From NCBI GenBank assembly GCA_963969365.1, contig OZ017754.1, forward strand, positions 1,798,001 through 1,862,000: a stretch of DNA of 64,000 nucleotides, given 5' to 3'. A program made the position numbers and the translations under genes. Each line of letters opens with the position of its first letter. The first letter of the stretch is position 1. The notes under the pieces are model-generated. The model saw only the letters and a list, made by a program, of their open reading frames with translations, did no database searches and was not told where the DNA came from. Shown here piece after piece: positions 46,601-57,886 of this stretch. Source of the DNA: Asterochloris sp. CNOR1 (lineage: Eukaryota; Chlorophyta; Trebouxiophyceae; Trebouxiales; Trebouxiaceae).

Positions 46601-49600
46601 CTCAACATCCCAGCTCTTTTCAGCTACTACTGCCGCTCACCAGGAGGTCCCTAACATAGGGCTGTGTGTCAAGGACGAGCTTGAGGTCATGGATCGAGAT
46701 CTCCCACAGCCGGCAGATGGTCAGTGCTCTGCAGCAGGCAAGGCCAGCCTTTACAAATTTACAATCGCCACAGGATGCATGCAGCGCTATCTGCATGGTG
46801 TCAAGCAGCTCCAGGGGCCTGCAGCACTACCTTTGCCTTATGAACTGCAGTTTGCCAGCTTGACACCAGTGCCACTTGACAGCTGACTTGTTTGCGCCAA
46901 CCTGACAGTGCTATCCTAGGCAAGCTTTTGCCTGGCCCCCACCTCTATGGGGGCAGCATGCAGCCTGCAGCCCAGATCAACCAGAGTCTGTGCCTGTTAC
47001 ACTGCCATGCATCTCTTGTGCTGCAGGCAGTTGGCTGGAGCGCATGTCTGCATCTCCCTCACCTGAAGCTGCAGGGGCGCCGCCAGAATTCCTCCTGCCC
47101 GCAGAAGGCTGCCAGGATGACTGAGTCGCCAATGACTGCAGGCCCCTTCTCCTCCTCCCCTTCGTGGAAGTAGAATGTGGCAAGCACGTCGCCTGCACGC
47201 AGGCAGCCATCTCTGGCAGAGTGGCAAGCATGACTGGTGACTGTGCTTCCTGATCTAGGATCAGCCACCGACCACTATAAGCAACATATTGCAATTAGAA
47301 CACAGCTGTACCTGGACCTGGCAGAAAATGAAAGCAGCCAAGCAGTCAGCCCCTTGGCGCATTGCAGCATGCAGGCAGTGGTCCCTGCAAGCTATGCCAA
47401 TACAATTTGCAGTGCAGCGTTGTGTCACTGCACATGTGACAGCCTGCTGCTCTGAGGTGCTGCATGCTCATGCTCTGCAGCACTGCGCCAGGGAGGGCAG
47501 CATGTGAAAGCAGCAGCACAGGCTGCAACACCACCCCCAACCGTGTCTAGACCGGGAGACACGCGAGCGCATGCAGCCTATCTGAGGGGCAGGCCTCTGC
47601 AGGTGTGCAGAACTACGACAAGGAGGCAAGATGGAAGGCAGCCAGGCCCCAGCATGTTGCGGTAGCCTGAATTCAGGGCAGCCTCATATCCCTGCTGGCT
47701 GGCAGCATTGCGCCACCGTTGGCAATACGCACAGGCAGCATGTGTGTGCAGCAGGCACAGCCCTCACCATCTTGCAGCAGCCAGACAGAGGCAGCCTCAT
47801 CCCCCTGCTGACAGATCTCGTGCCCCGTGGGCACCTTGGAGGGCACCGCCCGCGCGATGAGGAGGAACCTGATGTCCATGGGGAGATCCTGCAGACAGTC
47901 CAGATCACACGAATGATGTCCAGGAGGCACTTTGGAGGGCCCGCCCACGCAAGCAGCAAGATGTGATGGCCGGGGGGAGGTCCTGCAGGCCAGACTGCAG
48001 ACTGCAGTACATAAGAGGGCAAACTCCTGGATGGTGAACCATTGCAGGCGTCCGTGTGACACGAGCACCAGGATTACATGTCCAGGGCAGGTGAGGCAGC
48101 AGGGTGAGGAGCAGTGTCCTGCAGCCTTAGCATTTGCTCTACTGCTAAGCTCTGCTTGCACTCTGCAGCTGGTGATGTGTGTGACAGGTTTTGGAGGCAG
48201 ATCCTCAGCCCGCCCCAATTCAGTCTAACCTGACCAGGATCTGCACTACCAGCACAGCCAGAATTGGGGATGGGCTGCACATGCAGACAAACAGGCACCA
48301 ACAACCCATTCCCTCGCTCTCGCGAGCATCCCAGCTGGTGATGTGTGGGACAGGTTGTGGATGCCAGCCATCAGCACCACCCAGCTCAGTCCAGCCTGAC
48401 CAGAGCCAGCACTCCCAGCAGCACACACAGCCAGATCTGCACTGATGACACGCATGCACATGGACAGGCTTCAGATTTTCCCATGCTCTGTCAACCTGAG
48501 GAGTTGGGTGTGCGCTGCGTGACCATCTGCGCAATGCTTCAGGCAGCCCTTGCCAGCATGCAGCTTGATGGCAAGTCTGGAGGCAGCGGACAGCTGACAC
48601 AGCAGCACACGAACATGCCTGCACCTGGAAAACAGAGATTTTCTGCATTATGTTGCGGGTCCTGGCCCAGGCCACCTCTGCTCTGATGTGCTGAGGCAGC
48701 TCGACAAAGAGCTCCGCCTGCTTCCTGTCCTCTGCCTGGTGCACCCAGACCTGCACATCAGGGCAGGTAGAGGTCAACAGGCAGTTGCGTCTGTCATGCA
48801 GAGCACAGCTTCGACTAGGCCCAGGCAATCCTGCGGTGCAGACTGCTGTTGCTGCACCACACCCACCTCTGCCTTGTCATCTACTCACTTTCAGGGACAC
48901 AGTCAGGTGGCAATGCCTGCAAGGGTTGCAAGGACCTGCCAAGCCCAGGTCGGATGACATTCAGCTGCAGCAGGCACACACAGGATCGCCACAGCCACAC
49001 AGAATCAGCCCCCTGGCCGTTCCCCTGCTGCTGTCCACGACTACGGCATCAGAGAGATCACTCAGGGCCACCACTAGGTCAGACCCCGCCCCCAAACGGA
49101 GGCTGCCCGCGTCTGCACGGTCTGCATACTAGGCCTTGATGGTCCTTTTGAGCACAGCACCGGCTGCAGCTCACATCCTACAGCAGCTGCAGTCCCCTGA
49201 CAAAGATCTGGCTTGGAGGCCGGATCATGCGCAGCGGAGGATACCCGCAGCGTGAAGCACAAGGGAGGGGCGGTACAGCCAATGCGGCAACCGAGACCAT
49301 CTCCGCTCCTTCAAAGCAAGTTGCTCACGTCTGCATAGTAGGCTTTGATGGCTCCCTTGAGCTGCTTGGGCAGCGCCTGATGGCCCACCCAAGTGTGCAC
49401 CTCCTGAAGCTTCTCACGCATCATGGACGCCTTGCGCATCTCAGCGCTCGCATGCTGCAGGCCAAAAGCACGAGGAAGCTGCAGCTTGTGCAGGCTGCAT
49501 AGGATGCTGCAAATGCCATTGTGTACCTCTGCGCTGTTATGTTGCAAACATGCACCATAATTCAAGCTTCAGTGTGTCTGTGTGCTGCACCGCATGCTGA

Positions 49601-52600
49601 AGGACTCTCTGCGCTTGCATGCTGGAGGCAGCAAGATGCAATGTGCACTCAGTGTGCTGTTCACTGTGAGGCGCTCTTGATTGGAGATGCCAAGCATGAC
49701 ATGATGTCAGCGCTTGCCACTGTGCGCACTGAAACAGCCCTGCTGGCTCAGGGGCGACACTTCGTCGGGCTTTGTCACCACCACTATTGCGCAGAGTGAC
49801 GCAGTCAGGCTGCATCTCGGTGCGGCAGAACAAGGCAGGATCATGAGCTGCATGGCCAATCAGCATGCAGAAGCAGCTGCTGGCTCACCTGCAGGAGCTG
49901 GGTGATGGAGCCTACAATCATACCTGCAGCAGGCAAGAAGTGGTCATTGACTGGGAGCTTGACAGCATGGAGAGGGGGCAGCTGTTGACAATGATAAGCC
50001 TGACTGGCATTGAGGGCCCCCTCAGGACGAGGTGAGGCCAAGCTCACACAGCTGCCAGGCTCAGCTCACCAAAGAAGATCACCTGCAGGTCACACACAAA
50101 GGGGTCATGGGGCCTTCTGGCAAGTCACCAACAGGGTGCTTGCCTAGCACTGCAACGCTCGAGCAGTAGTGCATCATGCTCAAGATGAGCACACTCTCAC
50201 CCCAATGATTTCACAGGCCAGCATGACGGCGCGCTCTGCATCTGTGATGGGAGTGATGTCCCCAAAGCCTGCACAGCTCAAAGGTAAAGTTGGACCAGGT
50301 ACACAGATTCATGTGCGTGCTAGGCCGGCATCTACCCAGCCTCCAGGCACTGCCTGGCAGGCTGCACAGCAGTGCCTGCTCAGTGTTGTCTCCTGCCCAT
50401 GCTCACCTATAGTGAGAACAGTGGTGAGACTGAAGTAGGCTGCCGCCAGCCACAGCGAAGGCCCAGGGATGCTGCGAGCCTGCAAGCAGCACCCAACATT
50501 CATTGCGCAACCAGGAAAGGGGCTCCAACCTCAGCAGATGCACCACAACAGCACCAAGGGAAGCTGCCATACAACATTATGAGTGGAAACCTGGCTGGCG
50601 TGCACCAGGACACATGGGCTGTCACACAGGAGCACCTGTGCAGAGCTCAGCAGCAGGCCTCTGCCACTGCAGAGCACGCTTGCTGTGCGCCAATCACAGC
50701 TGCCGTCGGAGCTGCAGCACATGTGCGCGCACCTCTTCCATTGTGAGCGCATCGCCAGAAGGCGAGTACTGGTCGATGAAGCCATTGTAGTGGTTCACCT
50801 GGGAGGGGGGTTGGCCAGCTCACTTGAAATTGTGGCCATGTGCAGGTGCCAGATGGTGTGCTCCAGATGCAGGGCATTGCATTCATGCACTCTCGTGGTG
50901 ACACCTCAAAGACTCAACAACAGCCAATAGAGCATTTCTGCTCGGATGCTGAGCTGTGATGTGGGCCTGGCCTGGGGCAAGGCACTCCAGATGAGGCCAG
51001 CAGTGGCCCAGCTCACCCAGGTGCCTGTCATGTTCTCTTTCATAGCCACAAAGACCCTGCAGAAGCAGGAGCCAGCATCAGGCACCAGCCATCAAGGCAC
51101 CTGTGTCTCGGAACATCTACAATGCAAGGCCCTACACACTGCTAGCGCCTCAGCTCAGGCAGACTCTCATCAAGACACAGTGCTGAAGCCTCTGTGCTTC
51201 GGCCTGGCATGCAAGCTGCCACAACCCAGCGAAGGTGCAGGGCATTGCATAAGAGGCTGCCTCATACAGAGCAGCAGGGCAAGGCACCACACACCACGAG
51301 CCAGCACGCAGGCTCCTTGGGTAATGGAGAGCAGCAGATGCACCCTGCCATAGAAGGTGCAACACCATCTGTGCTTATGGGGAGGGGGCAGGTGGGAGCT
51401 TCCAGCACATGGAATGCCTGAACTTGCCTTACAGGCCACAAAGGGTCCACTCACCAGACACAGCCCAGAAAGTTGATGAAAACAGCCACCAGGTAGAACA
51501 GCTGCAGGCCATAGTTGCCCCAGGTGGGAATGTGGAAGGGGATGAAGGGCAGCTGAAGACGTGTGCTGTGCAGGGACATCATGAACATCTTGCGCAGCAG
51601 CCGGATCAGGCGAATCATCCTGCAGACATGGAAGGCGGTGATGTCCCAAGGATTGCCTGTGCAGCAGGCAGATGAGTGTCCTGAGCCAGATGACCTGTCC
51701 TGCAAGCAGGCCAGCGCTGAACGCAGCTGCAGGCTGCGAGGATAAAGCTAAAATACCCTGTGCAGCCTGCTGAAAAGCAGGCTGCTTGCAGGGGAGGCAA
51801 CCTGTTATGCCAGTTGGTACCTCTGAAGCATTTTAGCTCATGCATGCCTGGCGAGAGGTGCAGGCTGGGGAGGCAGCAAGCTGCCGGTGCAAAGCGGGCA
51901 GGACTGGCATGCAAAATGCTGCTGTGACCAAAGGCAACCTTTGGGCCAGGAGGGTCATCAGGCCGTCACAGCAAAGACGCAGGGGGCACCCACACCGGGA
52001 TGCTTCACAGCACAAGGGTTGCAGGTCCACTACAGGCAAGTGCTTCACAACAGACATGAGAACTACCTCATTGCTCGCAGAATCTGGATGGTCTGAACAA
52101 CTGTGGCCTTGTGGGACCCCACAACTCCCACACCATATGAAATGAACTCAGCCAGGAAGACACATGTTGAAAGGACATCGACAAAGAAGGTAGAGTGGTG
52201 CACGTAGAAATAGGCAATCTTGCGCCTGCATCACAGGCACGGGGTGCTCAGGCACCAAGTGGTGTCCGCCTCTGAACAGTGTTGCTGTGCAGCGCAAGTA
52301 TGTATGCGGAGAGTAGCACAGCCAGCACACGCATTGCTTCTGTGCAAGGTGCCTAAGGCAGGGTATGCATCAGTACATGCTCTCTTCTCACCTGGAGATG
52401 ATGATGCGGCGCCGCATGCTGTGATTAACTACAAAGGCTGTGTTGAAGGATATGATGAGCTCCAGCGAGAACACAATGCCCGCAATCAGGTCCATGATGC
52501 CGGTCCTGCAAGGCAATACAGGCCTGCTATGAACTGGTGGCTTGGCATGGGGTTGAGCCTTGCAGTTGACATCTGAAGCAAAAGAGCGTTCATACTGTTT

Positions 52601-53652
52601 TGGCAATGCCATGCCTAAGCTGATGGGTGGTCAGCAGCTGCAGCATAAATCTCACCAATTGAAGGCCGTGTCAGAGGTGTCAAAGCCCACGCCTACAGAC
52701 AAAGATGCCCCAATCATTAATAAATGGCGAGCTCCAATCTTGAGCTTGGCACATTGTTGCTTCAGATGGTGGATGTCAGCATTGCAGCAAAGGCTCTTTT
52801 GGCACCCTCACCGATCGGCACAATGAATGCGGTGTACACAGCCTGCACAGCACACATCAAAGTGTAGCCGGACATGGATGCAGTCCCCTGACTTATGCAT
52901 ATTTAGCTAGACATGAATGCAGTCCCCTGACTGATGCAGCGCTGCATCTCTTTAAAAGCAGGCAAAGCCCTGTGCAAGCACCTTCACAGTCAGCAGATGT
53001 CCACAGGACAGCTTGAAGGTCATGGTTGTGGGCCGGGGTCAATGTCGCAGCACATACAGTGCACTACTAACATTTGCGCTGGTGGTGAAACCCCTCAGCA
53101 GCAATCTGTAAGCAGGGACATTCTCATTGAGCTTACGTCCATCAAAAGAACGAAAATGCTCCAGGTTCTGCATTGGCAACAGCACAAGTCAGACCTCTGT
53201 GCTGAGATCAGTGATTTCGTGGAAAGGGAGCGCAGGATTGTTCCCACCTGTAGCTGGACCAGAATGGATTGATGACGGGGATTCCTCGGCGCATAAGCAT
53301 CTTAGCACTGCATGCAAGAAGGCGATAGCTGAGTGCCTGTGTGCTCTGGACATGCTAACACATGGCACCCTGCCTAAGAGCCTATGTGTGGTATCTTGCA
53401 ACCTTATGCATGGTTCAAGGGACAATGCTGGCCTGTCTTGGACTGGGTCCGCAGAGTCAAGGCGTGAGTTCACCTGACAGGCACAGAGGCTGGGCCGAAC
53501 TTTGCTGCATTCTGGTCGGATGTGAGCTTGATCCCCTCCTTCTGCTCCTTTCGCCGCCGTGCAGCCTCCTGCACCTGCTCCCATTGCTTCGCTGTGATGT
53601 TGAGTTCCCTGAATATGACCTGGTCCAGTGGGCTCTGACCTGCAGTCAGCAT
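43693..53652 (-). CDS. Voltage/cyclic-nucleotide-type K+ channel (6-TM, CNBD)
   Basis: The ATG at 53652, directly preceded by an in-frame TGA, opens LDQVIFRELNITAKQWEQVQ. Then come an S1 piece (AVYTAFIVPIG, about 52840), S2 (GIMDLIAGIVFSLELIISFN, about 52490), S3 (FFVDVLSTCVFLAEFISYG, about 52170), the arginine/lysine S4 RMIRLIRLLRKMFMMSLHS (about 51625) and S5 (GLQLFYLVAVFINFLGCVW, about 51510-51455). The pore SLWLAAAYFSLTTVLTIG joins GFGDITPITDAERAVMLACE across an intron (about 50480 and 50260), giving the K+ filter TIGFGD. S6 is AGMIVGSITQLLQ (about 49910). A C-linker (LPKQLKGAIKAYYADV, about 49350) and a cyclic-nucleotide-binding domain (DLPMDIRFLLIARAVPSKVP to ICQQGDEAASVWLLQDG, about 47890-47770) follow. 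The tail from about 46.3 kb is long, Ser/Gln/Pro-rich and ends LQDTLMQLQQLCNLLSQQLQ to the stop at 43693. Family: EAG/HCN/CNG/plant Shaker-like; the exact ligand is unknown. Confidence 0.88.
47768..48005 (-). repeat. CNBD exon plus a diverged copy in the preceding intron
   Basis: The CNBD exon (about 47892-47768) is preceded, in transcript order, by an intron segment (about 48005-47917) with the same layout: CTGCAGGA-CTCCCC, then ATCA, CGGGC-GCCCTCCAA and GTGCC. At protein level one frame of the copy reads DLPPGHHILLLAWAGPPKC against DLPMDIRFLLIARAVPSKV. The real exon retains the acceptor, CNBD consensus and donor; the copy is degraded. Confidence 0.7.
48166..48475. repeat. ~166-bp tandem duplication in a K+ channel intron
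   Basis: CAGCTGGTGATGTGTG at 48166 recurs at 48332, and each copy continues through GACAGGTT, a CAGC/CCAATTCAGTC-like block, CCTGACCAG, CAGCACACAGCCAG and ATGCACATG. The two copies are clearly related but diverged with small indels. Confidence 0.75.
52871..52948. repeat. 39-bp tandem duplication near channel exon S1
   Basis: GACATGGATGCAGTCCCCTG at 52871 recurs as GACATGAATGCAGTCCCCTG at 52910. It lies in the intron just upstream of the exon encoding AVYTAFIVPIG. Confidence 0.8.
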
Positions 53653-55655
53653 TCAAGGCAACTGGAGCCTGAGTGCTGTGGCAGGAAAAATTCAATGACT
53701 GTTCTTGGATGCAAGAGGCCCAGAGATTGGCTGCTGCCTGTGGTCTGTGTGCTGTTCATTCAGGGGGGAGGGCACTGCAGCAAAATTATACTGATTTTGC
53801 ACAGAGAATTGAGCTGCGATGTTGCAGTACCTGTGTGCGGTGCATAGTCATGTAAGTGAGCTGAGTTGGTTGAGGATGCCCTGCTGCGCAAGTCTGAAAA
53901 GACAGTCTGTCTACGCAGGTCTGGGCCACCTTCCATTTGTCTACGTGGAATCTCAACGTCAAGTCATGATGATACGCTGTCACATCTGAGATGCATTCAC
54001 GACAAGCTCACATAAGCAAAGCCTTTGCTATCAGTTAGGGTTTGACTGATTGACTACTGTTCTGCAGCAGCTAGTAAATGCTGGCACAGACAGGGACACA
54101 ATGAGCCGCAATCATGTGTCACAGCCTGCCTCTGGAGAGCTGTACCTGCCGCGTCAGCTGATGAGCTGACACGGGAAAGCAGCCATGGACTGGCAGAACT
54201 TCTGAAGCTTCAGGGCCTGGAGGTGCTTCCAGCACAGCCTTGATGCCCAGGCAAGCTCTCAGCTTGCAGCACGACCAGCTGTGCAGCAGATCCGTACAGA
54301 CTTCTGGGCATGGCAGAAGACCTCTTGTATTGGCAGCTCGTCGGACACGCCTCACATATCTTGTCAGGCTGAAACAGCGTACTGGTGAGCTGGCACCTGC
54401 CTTAGGGCTGGAGCGTGGACCTGAGGCGGGCTGATCATCTGCACAGATCCCAGGAGGGCCTTGCAGCAGTCCCAGCATAGCAGCGCATTGGCTGCAGCAC
54501 TGTCATGGAGCTGACAGATGGGCAGCCTGTGCAGTGGCGTCCAGCACCACAGGCGCCCAGACGCAACAGGCAGGCATCTTGCCATTGCCACAGCTGACTG
54601 CGGGGCCAGCCAGCTGGGCGGATCAGGGAGCAGCATGCTCTTGAAGACCATGCCATGGCCATTCATTGCGCACGACATGGTGGCTGGCAGGCGCAGAAGA
54701 AATGCGGACAGTGACGGCAGAGGTGGGGATCGCCACGCCAACAACCACAGCAAGCTCATGCACCCCAAGTTTGCTGTGCAGTGGTTGGAGTACTCAACGA
54801 TGTTGGGTTGGGATCAATGCCTCACCCCTTCACACAGCTGTCTAGCCCCTCTGGGGCCAATACCCCGAGGGAACAACTCTCTGAGACACTTGTTCACCCT
54901 GACTTACTGCCAGCGCGACACTTGCGCATCATTAGACTTTGCATAGGCGCCAGCACAACGGCGCATGCTCAACAGTGTGGCTCGACCCTGTCCTGCCACC
55001 AGCACACACACAGGTGCTGGTCAGCCACAGCCACCTTGAAGCCCTGTGACCCTGCACAAGCTGCGTTCAGGATTGGCAATGACTAGTATATAGCGGCCAG
55101 CAAGCTGATCATTGCCTTTGAGACACAGCATGAGAGGGGGTGGCAGCAAGCCCCTTCCACACATGCAGCCAGCAGGTCTGTCAGGAGGGTCTCAGCTTGG
55201 CCTGCTGCCGGGTGCCCAAGTCAGGTGAAGTGTATTAACCAGCTGTTGCCCCTCTGCCTGATGTTGAGCAGTGTACATTCTTTTCTGCTTCGTCAGTGAC
55301 AGAGAGCAGTTGCTACCTTTGTCAGGGCAGCACTGCTCCAGCATGCCGGGCCTACGTGAGTGCCATACACTTTTAGGTGACCTCTCTATGTGTTGTGGGA
55401 ATCCCCTGGTCCACCAGCTGCTTCTGACCTGCCAGGCAGATGAGACTCTGATCAATCTACCTGCACTGATTTGTTTGGATCAAACAAATGGTAGACTGCA
55501 TACATGCGAGTCCTGTGCCCCTCAGGCTACGGACTCTAAACTTTTGGGGAGAAAAATGCGAACTTACTCGCATGCTGAGAGCGCTTATCACTTATAGATC
55601 AGGGCAGGCAGCAGTTCGCTTGAGGACAACACCCCTCCCTCCTTTGAACCACAGC
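53653..55655. other. 2-kb divergent intergenic region
   Basis: The K+ channel (-) and the DNA glycosylase (+) point away from each other here, so both promoters are expected. Open frames occur on both strands at 54.1-55.1 kb. One minus frame near 54570 contains WTPLHRLPICQLHDSAAANA, which weakly resembles an ankyrin repeat, but no second repeat was found. No gene is supported. Confidence 0.4.
55469..55489. promoter_or_regulatory. Perfect 9-bp inverted repeat, possible operator
   Basis: ATTTGTTTG-GAT-CAAACAAAT is a perfect palindrome with a 3-bp spacer, in AT-richer DNA 167 bp upstream of the glycosylase ATG. A dimeric-factor binding site is an inference; it could also form a small hairpin. 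Confidence 0.35.
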
Positions 55656-57697
55656 ATGAAGCTTCGCACGAGAGCTAATGCCCAGATTGAGTGCCAGAGC
55701 ACAGGGCCACCCACACCAGTGGTAGCACGGCAAGCAAAGAGGAAGGCAGCTGCTTCAAACAGCACTGCGCCCAAACGTCAGAGGCAGGCTGCACCAGAGC
55801 TGCCACCACTTGTGGTGGCTGCGCTAGGCAGCTGCGGAGGCATGCCATTAGTTCCAGTACCATCGGGTGAGGCATGCTACAAAACAGCCCGTGCTGCTGC
55901 AACCGCCTGCATACAAACAAGTGCCGTGCCCCACCTGCAGGCCTGCCAGCTGATCCTGAGGTCCTGCACTGCTGGACGGCAGAGGCTATACAGCAGGCTG
56001 CCAAACACCTCGCAGGAGTGGACCCAGGTGAGGCCACATTGTCAGCCACTGTGCGTCTCGTTGCAAATGCAGTCCTCATGCAAACCTGTTTGTCCAATCA
56101 TAGCCCCCGCCCTGCTCGCTGCAGCTCTTGCAGCGCTGATAGAGGAGCATGGCGTGCCAGACCAGCCTCCCAAGGGGCTTATGCCCAAGGGCTTCACCAA
56201 CCTCTTCCACACACTGTCAAAGACAATCCTGTATCAGCAGCTGGCTGGCAAGGCAGCCTCAACCATCCACGCGAGGTTCATGGGTCTCATTAAGGTAAGC
56301 ACCCCTGCAGCCTGCCCACTGCTGCCACTTGCTGCTACGCAAAGGCACTCAGTCAACTGCATGGCCACTGCTGAAGCCTTGCCTCAAGCTGCTCAGAGGC
56401 GTTCATCAGCGTGAGCACCTCCATCTGCAGCTTGCCTGGCTCTGTTCTGACACATGGCTACCAGCACTGGTGCCGGCATGGCTTTCAGGCACTCAGCTGC
56501 ACTGCCTGTGGCTGCTGGCATATGTCGCCAGAGCTGCTTTCAGTCAGTGTGGACAAGCTCAGCCATCAAAACGCTCATGGCCCTGCTAACACCTGCAACC
56601 TGAGAGGGGCTGATCGACTGGCTGCTACTGCAGTGCGAGGAGTTCGCTACTCCGGCGGCTGTGCTGGCTGTCACGCCAGATCAGCTGAGAGCAGTGGGCC
56701 TGTCAAACCAGAAGGTGCGTATCAACAGCGCACTGACAGCTCCTGGCAGTGGCTGTGGCACCCTGCTGGCCTCACCCCCAATCTCACGCCTTGGCATCCC
56801 ACGCTCACGGCCCCCTGCAGGGAATGTACCACAGTCCAATCCTCGACCCCTTCTGCAGGCCAGATATGTCCAAGACCTGGCAACCCATTTTCAGGATGGT
56901 AGGCTTTCAGATGAGATCATTGCCACACTGGATGATGCTCAGCTGTACGAGCGCTTAACAGCAGTGAAGGGAATCGGCCCCTGGACGGTGCACATGTTCA
57001 TGATGTTCACACTGGGAAGGTAGGTCTGCGGGCTGTGGGGCGCCCTGGTATGTGTGCTATTCAGTGTGCTGGTCCTGCATGCCTATATGTACATTTTGCC
57101 GTTTAAAGTGTCCTGTCAGCTGGGTGAACCTCGTGTACCAGCAGCTTGTGTTCAGGAGTGGTGCTTTCGAATAAGTCTAGGAGTCCTGTGATGTGCAGGC
57201 CTGACGTCTTCCCAGACGGCGACCTTGCTGTGGTCAAAGGGGTCTGCAAGGTCTGCAAGTTGCCGGTGAGCCTGCTGATTCTGGCAAGCCTAGAGGTCGA
57301 GGGCTGCCACTTGGGCCTGTCTGGCAGCTGCCTGTGAGCCTCTATATGGCAGCAGGACAATTGCCAGGAGGAGCCTGTCTCTATGGGCCCATGCGGCCGC
57401 GAGCGACTGGCAAGGGTGTTGCACACTGCACAACCCAACACTCACCTGGGCAGGATTTGCCTTGCTGCTTGTTGAGGGATGGAAGATGTCGGCATCTAGC
57501 TCTACCAGCAACTGACTGAAGCTGCTTGTGCCTTGCTACAGGACAAGGCTAAGGGGCCTCAGCTGCAGGAGGCAGCAGAGAGGTGGACCCCGTACCGGTC
57601 GCTGGCCAGTTGGTACATGTGGCGGGTGCCCACTGACAAAACCCCAAAGAAAGTCAAAGCAAAGCCAGCAGCAGTAGACAAAGCCCCAGATGTTTGA
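55656..57697 (+). CDS. DNA-3-methyladenine glycosylase II (AlkA/MAG-type, HhH-GPD)
   Basis: Base-excision repair enzyme that removes alkylated purines. The ATG at 55656 opens a basic, nuclear-type leader (VARQAKRKAAASNSTAPKRQ). Next come DPEVLHCWTAEAIQQAAKHL ending GVDP (about 55950-56030), GFTNLFHTLSKTILYQQLAG with KAASTIHARF (about 56195-56280), FATPAAVLAVTPDQLRAVGL (about 56645-56705), the helix-hairpin-helix LTAVKGIGPWTVHMFMMFTL (about 56957-57018), then the exon with PDVFPDGDLAVVKGV (about 57201-57245), whose Asp in GDLAV aligns with the catalytic Asp of AlkA. A Trp-rich C-terminus (ERWTPYRSLASWYMWRVPTD) typical of the family and a Lys-rich end precede TGA at 57697. Confidence 0.9.
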
Positions 57698-57886
57698 CGC
57701 CTCAGCCTACAGGCGGTAGTTGTGACAACTGCACGCTTCTCGGCACACCTATTCAAAACTGATTGCTTCAAGAGGATTCGCTCTCTAGATGCTGCACTGT
57801 TCAGATTTGTCCATGCATGCTTTTTTGTGACGCATGCAGTGTTTTCTCACTGCCTCTTGTCTGCCTCAGTCTGCCTGCGAACAGCT

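Noticed and set aside
54364-54768. Possible ankyrin-repeat exon upstream of the K+ channel (plant K+ channels can carry ankyrins)
   Set aside because: Only one weak TPLH-like match is present, on the N-terminal side where such repeats are not expected, and no second repeat or clear splice link was found.
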